From contig DGEB01000008.1 of assembly GCA_002385735.1 (NCBI GenBank), forward strand, positions 14,226-70,484: a DNA stretch of 56,259 bases. Direction: 5' to 3'. Below the pieces are notes generated by a model that saw only the letters and a list, made by a program, of their open reading frames with translations, was not told the origin of the DNA and did not search any database. Origin of the DNA: Peptococcaceae bacterium UBA3937. Lineage in GTDB: Bacteria > Bacillota > Peptococcia > DRI-13 > DTU073. This document shows, one piece after another, positions 40,976-50,375 of this stretch (positions are counted from its first letter, which is position 1; the number at the start of each line of letters is the position of its first letter). Made by a program: the position numbers and the translations under genes.

Positions 40976-43798
40976 TTAAGATAATAAATCATTTATTTGC
41001 CGGATCACCTGCTCCAACTCCTGCTGCGCCTGCCCAAAACCGGCCCAATCAGCAGCCCGTAGCTTTTCTTTGCTGCTGTTTTCTAATTCCAGCAAGCGGG
41101 TAAACAGGGAACGCAGCTCTCTTTCTTCCTCCGCAGTAAGGCGAGCGACCATTCCTTCGTCTCTGTCGCCCGGTGCGGTTTCATCTCCCGGCTCCTTTCC
41201 TGGGGCACCGCTCTCTGGTGTACCCGGGCCGCCCTGTTCGGTCCCCGTGCCTTTCGGCGTACCCTCTGCGCCCACCTTTTCCCCGAACAGCTTGACCAAA
41301 GCTTGCTCCAGGGTATCCTCCATCACAACCGTATCTTTATAATAAACGAGCACTTTTTTCAACTGGGGATATTTGGTCTGCTCGGCCTCGATGTATAATG
41401 GCTCCACATACAGCAAGGAACCGGCAATGGGATAAACCAGGAGATTGCCCCGTAATACTCTACTGCCGCCCCGTTCCCACAAGGATAACTGGGCGGAGAT
41501 CTCCGGATCCTGGTCGATTTGGGACTCGACCTGAGCCGTCCCCGGCACCTGCACTCCTTTCGGGAACCGGTACAAAAGCAATTTTCCGTAATGATCCCCA
41601 TCGGAACGGGCCGCCAACCAGGAGACCATGTTCTTCTTGGTGGCAGGCGTAAAGACACGCATCAGGACATATTCTTCCTTTTCCTCTCCGGGGAGGCGGA
41701 TGATGCTATAAAAGGCTTCCTGCGGCTGGGTTTTGTCCCAGTATACTTCTTCGCCGATTTCCCACCGGTCCTCCCGGGTAAAGAACACGGTCGGATTCGC
41801 CATATGATATTCCCGTAAGATCAGGGACTGCACATTAAACAGATCCTCCGGGTAACGCACATGCTCGCGTAAATCATCGGGCATCATTTCTTTGCTCTTA
41901 AAGAGCTGGGGGAAAATATTGCGGAAAACCTTGATTAACGGATCCTGCTCGTCAAAAATGTAAAAATCAATCGCTCCGGAATAAGCGTTCACCACGATTT
42001 TGACACTGTTGCGGATATAGTTGAAAGTACCCTGTTTATTGGCGGCTTGCGCATAAGGATATTTATTGGTCATCGTGTAGGCATCCAGCATGTAGAAAAG
42101 ATTCCCGTTCTTATCCATCACCACATAAGGATCCTGGTCGTAAGAGAGAAAAGGAGCAATCCTTTGCGCCCGGTTCACTATATTACGCGTCTCTAAATAC
42201 AGGCTGTCTTCCGTAATGTAATCGGAAAAGAGATAGCGGTACTGCATATCGCGCAAGGCCAGCAACAGCTTGTTGGTAAAGGTCATCGGAATGCCTAGAT
42301 TCTCCTCGTAATAATACTCCATGTTGTCTTCCCCGAAGGGATAGTCATATTCGTTTAAAGTCGTTTTGACTATCACGTTGTCGTTGGTGGCTTCCCCGAA
42401 ATAGACCCGCGGTTGTTTCACCTCGCCCACCGTGGAACGCGGGGGAATATCCTTGATCAAATAGGCAGGCAAACCGGTTTTATCGACGGTATTGGCCGGG
42501 CTCATCACGATCCCGAAACCGTGGGTGTATTTGAACAAGAGATTAGTAAAAGCACCCCTGTTTTCGGCGATCGCCGGCTTGTTAAGCTCACGCGCCGACA
42601 GGAAAACCTGGGTTGGTTTGCCGTTAATCAGATAACGGTCTACATCCACATCCACAAATTGGTAATAGAAGCGGTTTTCCTGCTGTTGAGCATAGATATT
42701 CAAGGTCGCCCGGTGGTCCAACAGCCGGATATTGTCGATAATATCCCTGTTCTCGTTAATTTTATCCGCCGTAAGCTCTCCCACGGGGTATTCTTCCTCG
42801 GTGATCTTATCCAAGCCGTAGGCCTTCGTCGTATAATCCAAATTATATTTAATATATTTCATTTCCCGGTTGATTTCATCAGGATCAATTACGAAGCGCT
42901 GGTAGACGGTGGGGAAAACACCGGTCAGCAAGGCGGCCGCAATAAAATAGGACACTACCGATAAAACGGCCCAGCGCATTCTTTTCCGCAGTGTGAAAAA
43001 GACAAAAATACCCACCAGTAATGACAGCACCAGCATTATCTGAAAAGCCGGAAGCCTGGCCTCAATATCGGTGGCTCCGGCTCCAATCACCGAGCCACCC
43101 TGGGAATAGAGCAACTCATAAGCGGCCAGTTTGTACTGGACGGCCTGCCAGGCTAAAAACACCGCTACCAATAAGCCCGTGTGCGTCCAGGCTTTTTTCC
43201 CTTCTCCGGCTAAGGCGCTGTTCATCATGGACCAGGAGGAAAAACTCATCCTGCCCAATATTAAAAACAAATAGAGCGGGATCGTCAACAACAGGTTTAC
43301 GACTAAAAGCATATTAACCAGGCGGTAAACCAGCCAAAACACCGGTAAATGGAAAACATAAAAACCGATATCCCGGTTGAAAATGGGATCCGTAAGTTGG
43401 AAGGGCTCGGCATGAGCATATTGTAAAATCTGCATCCATAACTGACTTCCGTTACTCGCCGCCATTAAACCGACCAGAAAGGCGGAAATTAACGCAATGA
43501 AGGCTCGAAACGGCTTTTTGGCGATTTTATAAATTAAAAATACATTGAGATAGGTAACCAAAAAAGCGACGGCAAAAAGACCTAAGGTTACCAGAATCTT
43601 TCCGCTCAGGGTGCGCCAGAAGACGGATTCATAACCCAACACACTAAACCAGGTCCAGTCCAGTTTATAGGCCACAAAAAAACGTAAAAACAAATAGAGC
43701 AGCACTAACCCGCCAAACAAAACCCATTTCCGAACACGTCCCTTGGGCTTGTGTTTATACTGATCTTTTCCCGGGGGATAATCATAGATTTCAGCCAA
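40976..43798 (-). CDS. UPF0182 family large membrane protein
   Basis: A 940-residue protein of the UPF0182 family. The N-terminal 330 residues hold about seven membrane helices (first: WVLFGGLVLLYLFLRFFVAY; SVLGYESVFWRTLSGKI follows). The large remainder is expected outside the cell. Recognised tracts include IKYNLDYTTKAYGLDKI and YEENLGIPMTFTNKLLLALR. A Gly/Pro/Glu-rich linker at about 835-870 precedes a helical tail. The function of the family is unknown. It is a single gene, with a 181-base gap upstream that has no other feature than the terminator listed. Confidence 0.9.
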   Translation of the reverse strand: MAEIYDYPPGKDQYKHKPKGRVRKWVLFGGLVLLYLFLRFFVAYKLDWTWFSVLGYESVFWRTLSGKILVTLGLFAVAFLVTYLNVFLIYKIAKKPFRAFIALISAFLVGLMAASNGSQLWMQILQYAHAEPFQLTDPIFNRDIGFYVFHLPVFWLVYRLVNMLLVVNLLLTIPLYLFLILGRMSFSSWSMMNSALAGEGKKAWTHTGLLVAVFLAWQAVQYKLAAYELLYSQGGSVIGAGATDIEARLPAFQIMLVLSLLVGIFVFFTLRKRMRWAVLSVVSYFIAAALLTGVFPTVYQRFVIDPDEINREMKYIKYNLDYTTKAYGLDKITEEEYPVGELTADKINENRDIIDNIRLLDHRATLNIYAQQQENRFYYQFVDVDVDRYLINGKPTQVFLSARELNKPAIAENRGAFTNLLFKYTHGFGIVMSPANTVDKTGLPAYLIKDIPPRSTVGEVKQPRVYFGEATNDNVIVKTTLNEYDYPFGEDNMEYYYEENLGIPMTFTNKLLLALRDMQYRYLFSDYITEDSLYLETRNIVNRAQRIAPFLSYDQDPYVVMDKNGNLFYMLDAYTMTNKYPYAQAANKQGTFNYIRNSVKIVVNAYSGAIDFYIFDEQDPLIKVFRNIFPQLFKSKEMMPDDLREHVRYPEDLFNVQSLILREYHMANPTVFFTREDRWEIGEEVYWDKTQPQEAFYSIIRLPGEEKEEYVLMRVFTPATKKNMVSWLAARSDGDHYGKLLLYRFPKGVQVPGTAQVESQIDQDPEISAQLSLWERGGSRVLRGNLLVYPIAGSLLYVEPLYIEAEQTKYPQLKKVLVYYKDTVVMEDTLEQALVKLFGEKVGAEGTPKGTGTEQGGPGTPESGAPGKEPGDETAPGDRDEGMVARLTAEEERELRSLFTRLLELENSSKEKLRAADWAGFGQAQQELEQVIRQINDLLS

Positions 43799-43923
43799 GA
43801 CCGGTCACCTCCGATTATTTTGCTATTTTACCTCCATATGGAAAGAAGTCTCCCTCTGCTATGCTGCCACAATAATTACATTATAGAACTATTTTTCTAC
43901 GATTTCAAATTAATGTATGATTA

Positions 43924-43962
43924 ATAAAAAGCCGCTTCCATATTAACAGAAACAGCTTTTTT
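43924..43962 (-). terminator. Intrinsic terminator after the 44 kb gene
   Basis: On the minus strand AAAGCTGTTTC pairs with GAAGCGGCTTT (11 pairs with G-U) around a 10-base loop, followed by TTTTTATT. Confidence 0.78.
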
Positions 43963-43979
43963 TAGCGTGTGATTTCACT

Positions 43980-44456
43980 TTACACTGTTTTGGCTGAACC
44001 GGTTTTTTTCTTATCCTCTTTTCTCTCTTCTTTTTTCTCTTCAGCGGCTTTGTTGTCCGCCGTCTTTTTAGCGGCGCCGGTTTTCTTTGCCGGTGCTTTT
44101 TCTTCTTCGCCCTCTCGATTATCGTCATTTAATTTCTGCAGAGCCGCTTCGATTTCCTGCTCCGTCATGCCGGCTTTCTTTAAATGATAAATAATGGCAT
44201 CATTCCAGAATTTCATTTTTTCCTGGAACTTGCGGTATTTTTTCATCTCCGGCCCTTTCCTTCTGGCACGGGCTTCACTGTTACTCTCGATAATTGAGGT
44301 AATAAATTTGGCCTTGATTTTTTCGTCCTGGCTCATCTTATCAAAATGCGTGTTCAAATAGTTTAAAACCGTGCGATAGTACCCCTCAAACTCCTTAAAG
44401 GATATTTCCGTATCCATTTGTAAATATTCCCGCATTTCTTGATACAGCTTTTCCAT
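43980..44456 (-). CDS. Hypothetical protein with Lys/Ala/Glu-rich tail
   Basis: A 158-residue protein. Residues 1-105 are helical and charged (EISFKEFEGYYRTVLNYLN; MKFWNDAIIYHLKKAGMTEQ). The last 50 residues are low-complexity Lys/Ala/Glu (APAKKTGAAKKTADNKAAEE), similar to histone-H1-like tails. The ATG at 44456 follows AGGGGTGG. I do not recognise a family. DNA or RNA binding by the tail is possible. Confidence 0.6.
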   Translation of the reverse strand: MEKLYQEMREYLQMDTEISFKEFEGYYRTVLNYLNTHFDKMSQDEKIKAKFITSIIESNSEARARRKGPEMKKYRKFQEKMKFWNDAIIYHLKKAGMTEQEIEAALQKLNDDNREGEEEKAPAKKTGAAKKTADNKAAEEKKEERKEDKKKTGSAKTV

Positions 44457-44618
44457 TTTTACCACCCCTTAAATCAGCATGTCAAAATTTTAATCTTAAA
44501 TCCTCTTTCGGGTTAAGACTCCCGTTTCCACCAACCAGCGCGCATGCTCCCTTTTCCGGAAAGAGACGGGCATCGTCGCCGGATTTTCCCTAAAATCCGT
44601 TTGGCAAAGGGAAGTGTT

Positions 44619-45821
44619 TCACCTTTTCCTTCTGTTAAAATCATTTTTATTGGGTTCGTTTTGGCCGGCTCTTTTTTTCCGGTACTGCACATTAAAGAGC
44701 CTGTTTCGTTCGGCATCAAGGCCTTTTTCCTCGAAAACGATTTTGAGGTCACGCCCGATATTATAAAAATGAAACTTCTGCTGTTCCGAAACCAAACTCA
44801 TCGCCGTCCCATCCTTCCCGGCCCGCCCGGTCCGCCCGGCCCGGTGCAGGTATTGCTTGGTATCCCGCGGCAAATCATAGTTGAAAATATAATCGACCCC
44901 CTCCACATCCATCCCGCGGGCTAAAAGATCGGTGGTCACAAGGACCGTCGCTTCTCCTTCCCGGAAAGCGGACAAAAGATTTTTACGCTTTAATTCACTA
45001 AGGTCACTATGTAAACCCACCGCTGCAAAGCCTTTTTTCAGCAAATACTCCGTCAGAAAGGACACTCCTTCGTTGCGCCCCATAAACACCATCGCTTTTT
45101 GCGGCCGGCAGATTTTCAACAGTTTTTCGATGACCACCGGTTTTTTGGACTTGTCGCACATCAAATAGTGATGCTTGATTTGCTCCGGCACAAAGCCTGC
45201 TCTATTTATAATCATCAACTCGGCCGGCTTAGCCATTAAAGCGGAAACTTCCGGCAGGATTTGACGGGGGATCGTCGCCGAAAAAAACAAGCCTTGACGT
45301 GTCCGCAGAGTCTTTTTGAAGATCGCCAGCACATCCCTCATAAAGCCGGCGCTAAGCATTTTATCTGTTTCATCAACCACAATGGCGCGGATAGTTTGTC
45401 CATTGATTTTTTTGCGCTGGAATAACTCAAGGACCCGCCCGGGTGTCCCCACGGCTACTTTAGGCTTTTCTTTTAAAGCCTGGAGTTGGCGCTCCAGATT
45501 GGCGCCGCCCGTAAGGGCCGCCAGCCCTAACCGGTCATCCAAAGACCGGATGACTCCGACCACCTGAAAAGCTAACTCCCGGGAAGGCACCAGCACCAGG
45601 AGCTCCAAATCTTTGGTCCCGGCATTAAGCCGCTCTAAAAGCGGCAAAAGATAGGCCAGCGTCTTGCCGGTTCCCGTGGGGGACTGCACCAACAGGTTTT
45701 TTCCGGCAAGAATGGCCGGGATCGCCGCTTCCTGAACCTCGGTAGGATGCTTAATCCCCAAACTGCTTAGTTTTGCGAGAAGATTGGCCGAAATCCCTAA
45801 TGATGAAAAATCTTTACTCAT
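44619..45821 (-). CDS. DEAD-box ATP-dependent RNA helicase
   Basis: A 400-residue helicase core with little extension. The Q motif (FSSLGISANLLAKL...PTEVQ), motif I (SPTGTGKT), Ia (VLVPSRELAFQ), motif II as VVDETDKML (DETD instead of DEAD), SAT, and motif VI HRAGRTGRAG are present. The C-terminus is basic (KKRAGQNEPNKNDFNRRKR), suiting RNA binding. It probably helps ribosome assembly or RNA turnover; the subgroup is unclear. Confidence 0.88.
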   Translation of the reverse strand: MSKDFSSLGISANLLAKLSSLGIKHPTEVQEAAIPAILAGKNLLVQSPTGTGKTLAYLLPLLERLNAGTKDLELLVLVPSRELAFQVVGVIRSLDDRLGLAALTGGANLERQLQALKEKPKVAVGTPGRVLELFQRKKINGQTIRAIVVDETDKMLSAGFMRDVLAIFKKTLRTRQGLFFSATIPRQILPEVSALMAKPAELMIINRAGFVPEQIKHHYLMCDKSKKPVVIEKLLKICRPQKAMVFMGRNEGVSFLTEYLLKKGFAAVGLHSDLSELKRKNLLSAFREGEATVLVTTDLLARGMDVEGVDYIFNYDLPRDTKQYLHRAGRTGRAGKDGTAMSLVSEQQKFHFYNIGRDLKIVFEEKGLDAERNRLFNVQYRKKRAGQNEPNKNDFNRRKR

Positions 45822-45916
45822 TTTCGCACCTACGTTTTTGGGCTAGCCTAATTTAGGAGATACTTTTAATTATGTATACGAATTAGGTTTCGCTTTGGCG
45901 TTATGTTTGATGGAAG

Positions 45917-46876
45917 CTAGATGGAAAGAATTCCGGCTAAGCGATAGTCATCAAGATGGATGGTCTTGGACTGGCTGATGGCCCATTCAATATCAAAATT
46001 CCGAATCATCTCCCCATCCATGGCCAACATCTTTTTACTTTCCCCCCGCAAGAGGAGATTCACCGCTTCCGCGCCCATCCGACTGCCCAACAGCCGATCC
46101 TTCGCGCTGGGCGAGCCACCCCTCTGGATATATCCCAAAATCGAGAGGCGAGTTTCCAGGCCGGTTTTTTCACTGATTTCTTTCGTAAACTCCATGGCAT
46201 CGATGGCCCCTTCCGCCACGATAATAATGCTGTGTTTCTTGCCTCTACGGTTCCCTCTTTTAATATTCTTTACAACTGTGTCAATGTTGAAAGGCACCTC
46301 CGGAATAACAATCGACTCGGCCCCGCCGGCCAGTCCCGCTTCCAAAGCGATAAAGCCTGACCTGCGGCCCATGACCTCGATGACAAAAACCCGTTCGTGA
46401 GAAGTGGCCGTATCTCTGATTTTGTCGATGGAATCAACAACGGTATTGATAACGGTATCATAGCCGATGGTCGCAGCGGTACAGGGGATATCATTATCAA
46501 TCGTTCCCGGGATGGCAATCGTCGGCAATCCTAATTTATGTAGCTCAATCGCTCCGCGAAGGGTCCCGTCTCCGCCAATGACCACCAATCCTTCGACCCC
46601 TTCTTCCCGCAGGTTGGCCACGGCTTTTTCCCGGCCTTCGCTGCTTAAAAACTCATCACAACGGGCCGTCAAGAGAATCGTGCCGCCCCGGTGAATAATA
46701 TCAGCCACCGAACCCAGCGACATCCGCTGAAAATCTTTCTCCATCAGTCCCAAATATCCCCGGCGTACTCCCACCACTTCAACATCATAATAAATCGCCG
46801 TACGAACAACCGCTCTGATGGCCGCGTTCATACCGGGAGCGTCGCCGCCACTGGTCAATACCGCAATTTTCCTCAT
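45917..46876 (-). CDS. pfkA: ATP-dependent 6-phosphofructokinase
   Basis: A 319-residue PfkA of standard length. Diagnostic motifs: LTSGGDAPGMNAAIRAVVR, GVRRGYLGLM, VIGGDGTLRGA, PGTIDNDIPCTAATIGYDTV and EVMGRRSGFIAL. Gly at GGDGT supports ATP rather than pyrophosphate as donor. It catalyses fructose-6-phosphate to fructose-1,6-bisphosphate in glycolysis. GAGGGAGGAA precedes the ATG. No pyk gene is adjacent, although pfkA-pyk pairing is common. Confidence 0.95.
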   Translation of the reverse strand: MRKIAVLTSGGDAPGMNAAIRAVVRTAIYYDVEVVGVRRGYLGLMEKDFQRMSLGSVADIIHRGGTILLTARCDEFLSSEGREKAVANLREEGVEGLVVIGGDGTLRGAIELHKLGLPTIAIPGTIDNDIPCTAATIGYDTVINTVVDSIDKIRDTATSHERVFVIEVMGRRSGFIALEAGLAGGAESIVIPEVPFNIDTVVKNIKRGNRRGKKHSIIIVAEGAIDAMEFTKEISEKTGLETRLSILGYIQRGGSPSAKDRLLGSRMGAEAVNLLLRGESKKMLAMDGEMIRNFDIEWAISQSKTIHLDDYRLAGILSI

Positions 46877-46992
46877 AAGACATTCCTCCCTCAGAATCCA
46901 CGAGATTCACTGCCTGCTTTCTAACTTCTCACTTCCCTTTCTAGCGTATTCGTTTTCGGAGCATAATGCAAGACCCGTGCCGGGTTTTACTT

Positions 46993-48441
46993 TTACTTTA
47001 AGCTCCGGAAGCGCTCGAGCACCGTTTCCATTTGCCCGCAAGACAGTTTGCCTTCCGGACATTTTCCCAAAACGTAACAACTGGGGCCAAATCTCCGGAA
47101 GAGGGCCGGAGATACCCCCCGCAGTTTGCGGAGCATTTCGCAAGCGATGGCCCGGATTTCCCACTGCGCCCGGTTGCATGTGCGCAAGCGCAGGAAATGG
47201 AATAATTCCCGTCCGTTCATCGTGGTCAGCACATCAACCAGGTTGCCGCTTAAATAAAGGTAGACCAAATCCTCTTTGACCACGCCGTCGGCGGCGATGG
47301 CAGCAAATACCCGCAGGTGCTCCTGCCAGATGGCACGGTACCTTTCCAGTAACGCAGGCTGTTCCTTGATCGAAGCAGGCAGAATACAGCCTTTATTTAT
47401 AGCAAATTCAGTAAAGGAGGGAACACAGATAGATTGCATCCGATGGCGCACCAGATGCGTTAGTCCGGCCAAACTGAGGTTGTTAATGCGGAAGGTAAAG
47501 GAAACCTGCTCCAGTTCCCGTTTCCGGTTGTTTTCACAAACGACCGCCAGCACCTGCTCCAACAATTCCTGATTGTTGACTACGGCTTGCACCGCTTCGG
47601 CGGTAGGACAAAGGGTGTGTTTAATCAGCGCCGCGGTGGCCACGATACGCTCCGGATGCTCGGTAAAAGCAAGGAGCTCACAAGAACTCTGCCCAAAGCC
47701 ATCCGCACCGGCCCTTGCGGCTTCCGGCGCCAATCCTGCCTTACCCAAAACCGCACGCAAGCGCTCCTCCTGGTCATCCCGGCTTTCCGGTAAAATAGTC
47801 TCGAAAATCGCGGGGGCAATGGACCGTGCCTGTTCCCAAAGGGATAGGCCAATCTTTTTCAGCTCCGGGTACCGGCTTCCCCTGCCTTCCAACGCCGCAT
47901 AAAGGATATGGTGCAATTCCCGTGCGTTAACCGTGCAATAGAAATTGCTCCGGTAACAATAGGGCAAAAGAAAGCGGGCGTCTTCCCGGGGAATCCCCTG
48001 CGCCGCCAAATACTCGTATTCAGAAAAGAGCTTTTGAATGTGCCTATGGTACAAGTTTTCGATTTTCTGTTTGGCCGCTTCCGTTTTTGCTTCCGTAAAG
48101 CGAAATTCCGGCCGGTAATAGCCCATCTGGCTAAAATCAACATAACGCCTTGATTTTACCGTAAATGAAGCCAGGCGGAATTCAATCATAAACTGTTCCA
48201 CAAATGCCGAAACATTTTCGAAAGCGATCGTGAAACAAGCGTGCTCGATCGTCGTGGTATGTCCTAATCTTAAAACATTTTTAATTAACTTCTGAGCCTT
48301 CGCCGGGTCCTGATTATTAGCATAAAGCTCCAGGGCCGTTCCTTTCGTTGTGGAAATCCCGGCGGCGGAAGCGCAAAGCCGTTCCGGCTCCGGGCTAAAA
48401 GCGATAATTTTAACCTTTGAAGATGTTTCGTCCATACCCAA
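46993..48441 (-). CDS. thyX: Double-length ThyX-type flavin-dependent thymidylate synthase
   Basis: A 482-residue protein, about twice the usual ThyX length of 220-250. Both halves look like ThyX. The N-terminal half has GHTTTIEHACFTIAFENVSA, a degenerate signature (FRLASFTVKSRRYVDF) and TVNARELHHILYAAL. The C-terminal half has FRINNLSLAGLTHLVRHRMQS and MNGRELFHFLRLRTCNRAQWEIR. The canonical RHR-x7-S signature is split: SxRRY is kept in the first half, RHR in the second. The protein may form a pseudo-dimeric unit with one composite active site. It would make dTMP from dUMP using FAD and methylene-tetrahydrofolate, if active. Confidence 0.8.
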   Translation of the reverse strand: MGMDETSSKVKIIAFSPEPERLCASAAGISTTKGTALELYANNQDPAKAQKLIKNVLRLGHTTTIEHACFTIAFENVSAFVEQFMIEFRLASFTVKSRRYVDFSQMGYYRPEFRFTEAKTEAAKQKIENLYHRHIQKLFSEYEYLAAQGIPREDARFLLPYCYRSNFYCTVNARELHHILYAALEGRGSRYPELKKIGLSLWEQARSIAPAIFETILPESRDDQEERLRAVLGKAGLAPEAARAGADGFGQSSCELLAFTEHPERIVATAALIKHTLCPTAEAVQAVVNNQELLEQVLAVVCENNRKRELEQVSFTFRINNLSLAGLTHLVRHRMQSICVPSFTEFAINKGCILPASIKEQPALLERYRAIWQEHLRVFAAIAADGVVKEDLVYLYLSGNLVDVLTTMNGRELFHFLRLRTCNRAQWEIRAIACEMLRKLRGVSPALFRRFGPSCYVLGKCPEGKLSCGQMETVLERFRSLK

Positions 48442-48479
48442 CCCTCTTTTCCGTCCAACTCTTTAGTATTTTAACATAC

Positions 48480-48956
48480 TTACTTCTTCAGGCCAATCAC
48501 ATACTTGCGGACCAGCGACAGCTCCATTTCCGCCGGGAAGTAAAAGGACACATACCGGGCATCGTCCTGGCCCAATTGTACGTTCAGGCCGGCCCGGCCG
48601 ATTTCCGCATCATTTTCGTCCAGCGCTTTCGCCAGAAGTTCCGCATGCAGGCTTTTTTCAGCAATAAGGTAGACCGTCAGCACCTTCCCGTCCTTTTTCC
48701 TCTCCTCCACCTTCGATGTGGTGATGGAAAGACCACAGTCGGCAAGCTCCTTCGTTAACTCCACATGCACATTCAAATCTTTCTTTATGCCTTCTCCCCA
48801 TCCCGCTACAAAATCGGTGACGGTTTCGCCCAGTTCCGTTCCAACCTTCGTTACTATTTCGTCGTTAAGGTTCACGTTTCCGTCGCATCCGGACAATACC
48901 CCAGCGGCAAACAAAAGCAATATTACAAGTAATAAGGTATTTCTTTTCTTTGGCAC
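48480..48956 (-). CDS. Hypothetical lipoprotein
   Basis: A 158-residue protein with a lipoprotein signal: basic start (MPKKRN), hydrophobic core and the lipobox LSGC (Cys24). The mature part is soluble and includes a helix TKVGTELGETVTDFVAGWGE and mixed alpha/beta segments; no known domain is recognised. It follows the SanA-like gene in the same direction after a 104-base gap and may be a cell-surface factor. Confidence 0.65.
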   Translation of the reverse strand: MPKKRNTLLLVILLLFAAGVLSGCDGNVNLNDEIVTKVGTELGETVTDFVAGWGEGIKKDLNVHVELTKELADCGLSITTSKVEERKKDGKVLTVYLIAEKSLHAELLAKALDENDAEIGRAGLNVQLGQDDARYVSFYFPAEMELSLVRKYVIGLKK

Positions 48957-49060
48957 AACAAATACCCCCTTGCTAATCTTTTCCCGGCCGGTAAAGATTC
49001 GCCTGTTCCCTTCTCTCCTTCATCCTCTCAAGGACATGAACTGTGCCCTAATCAGCAGCT

Positions 49061-49735
49061 TTAAAGCGTATCATCGGTTACTCTTCCGTCACCAGAAATC
49101 GGGATAACCTCCCCCAGATAAGTGGGCTTCGGTTGAAAGAACTTGGCCAAAAGAAAATCTTTATTGCGAGCGGCAATTTCCCTCAGTTCGTTTTTAAGCA
49201 TGACGCCATGGTAAATATGCCGATCCGCTGCCACCCCATAGGCATCTAAGCCTAATTCCCGGGCAATGAATAAGGCCCTCATTAAATGATACTTCTGGGT
49301 AACGATGATTAGCTTCTGCACTTGGAAAATATCTCTGGCCCGATAAATGCTTTCATAGGTGCTAAATCCGGCATGATCCAGAAAAAGATCCTCCGCGGGC
49401 AGGTCTTTTCCCCGCAGATATTCCTTCATCGTATTTACTTCATCATAGTGTTTCTGACCATGATCCCCGCTTAGCAGGATTTTTCCGGCTTTCCCCTGTT
49501 GGTATAACTCATAACCCACATTTAAGCGGTCTTTTAACATCAGGGATACATGCCCGTTGGCATAAACGCGGGCGCCGAGAATAAGGATCGCGTCCGCCTC
49601 CGGCGCTTCCTCGACAGTGACAATCCGCTTTATGCCCACACTTTGCACATAACTGTTTATAAACAAAACACCGGCAAGAGCTGTGGTTACAACAATAAAA
49701 AAGACCTGCAGCCAAAATTCCCTACCTTTTTTCAT
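49061..49735 (-). CDS. SanA/YdcF-like DUF218 membrane protein
   Basis: About 224 residues. One N-terminal membrane helix (FWLQVFFIVVTTALAGVLFI) is followed by a DUF218 domain: ADAILILGARVYANGHVS, KILLSGDHGQKHYDEVNTM and IIVTQKYHLMRALFIARELGL. SanA of enteric bacteria affects envelope permeability at high temperature; the biochemical role is unsettled. The ATG at 49735 is chosen because the helix then starts soon after it; the ribosome binding site (AGAGGA) is distant, and the frame runs on to 49834. Confidence 0.8.
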   Translation of the reverse strand: MKKGREFWLQVFFIVVTTALAGVLFINSYVQSVGIKRIVTVEEAPEADAILILGARVYANGHVSLMLKDRLNVGYELYQQGKAGKILLSGDHGQKHYDEVNTMKEYLRGKDLPAEDLFLDHAGFSTYESIYRARDIFQVQKLIIVTQKYHLMRALFIARELGLDAYGVAADRHIYHGVMLKNELREIAARNKDFLLAKFFQPKPTYLGEVIPISGDGRVTDDTL

Positions 49736-49920
49736 TTTATTGTTTCTTCCTCTCCAGTTTCTTCCCACCCTCTTTTCCTCTAATTCTATCAGAAGTTTTT
49801 GTCCCTTGGGAGGGACTGAAACAAACCGTTGCATACCTTCTACATTTTACCAAAGTGCCAGTTGCTTCGGCAAGATGAATTAACAGCTTAGACCCTTTTT
49901 ACAAAATCCTTTAAAACCCC

Positions 49921-49950
49921 TTGACTTTCCAAAACATGCTGCAGTATGAT
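49921..49950 (+). promoter_or_regulatory. Promoter of the T-box/threonine dehydratase transcript
   Basis: TTGACT (5 of 6) and TATGAT (5 of 6) are 18 bases apart. Transcription should start near 49957. Confidence 0.65.
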
Positions 49951-49991
49951 ATAGGGTAATTAAAAAGTATTAATTGCATCTGCCGAAAAGT

Positions 49992-50337
49992 TTTGAGGGA
50001 GAGAAAGAGATCAGCTTTCATCCACAGAGAGCCGGCAATTGCTGAGAGCCGGTGATGAAACGATGTCCATGATCACTCCTGAACTGCAAGTTGAAAGAAT
50101 CGGTCCTGGACCGGATTCAAGTAAACTCTTGCCGGACCCTGGGTCTGCTATATCCCATAACAGACCCGGGAAATGGTCACCGTTATCTGACCGGAGTTCG
50201 GAGCCTGTCCAGCAAACAGCCGCTCCCGACTCACTGAACCTGCCGGTGTGAACCTGCAGGGAATTAAGGTGGTACTACGGGATTTTACTCTCGTCCTTAA
50301 GCGACACTATTGATGTGTCCAGGGACGAGAGTTTTTT
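49992..50337 (+). ncRNA. T-box riboswitch, isoleucine specifier
   Basis: Most of the 540-base stretch upstream of the threonine dehydratase gene is a T-box leader. The T-box core AAGGTGGTACTACGG is at 50266-50280; its TGGT would pair with ACCA of uncharged tRNA, in line with A as discriminator base. The terminator stem is at 50287-50296 and 50323-50332, followed by T. In the stem I region ATC at 50072-50074, in GATCACTCCTGAAC, is the likely specifier codon, meaning Ile. Uncharged tRNA-Ile would permit read-through. Confidence 0.88.
50287..50337 (+). terminator. T-box terminator hairpin
   Basis: ACTCTCGTCC (50287-50296) pairs perfectly with GGACGAGAGT (50323-50332), followed by TTTTTT. It forms when the antiterminator is not stabilised by uncharged tRNA. 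Confidence 0.88.
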
Positions 50338-50375
50338 ATTTATTAATTACCAAAGGAAAAGGAGCAAGAAGGAAA

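Noticed and set aside
44581..44600. Hairpin CGGATTTT-CCCT-AAAATCCG as terminator of the helicase gene
   Set aside because: The stem is perfect, but no T run follows on either strand.
50039..50251. 70-codon plus-strand open frame in the T-box region
   Set aside because: It overlaps the T-box structural elements and lacks a ribosome binding site.
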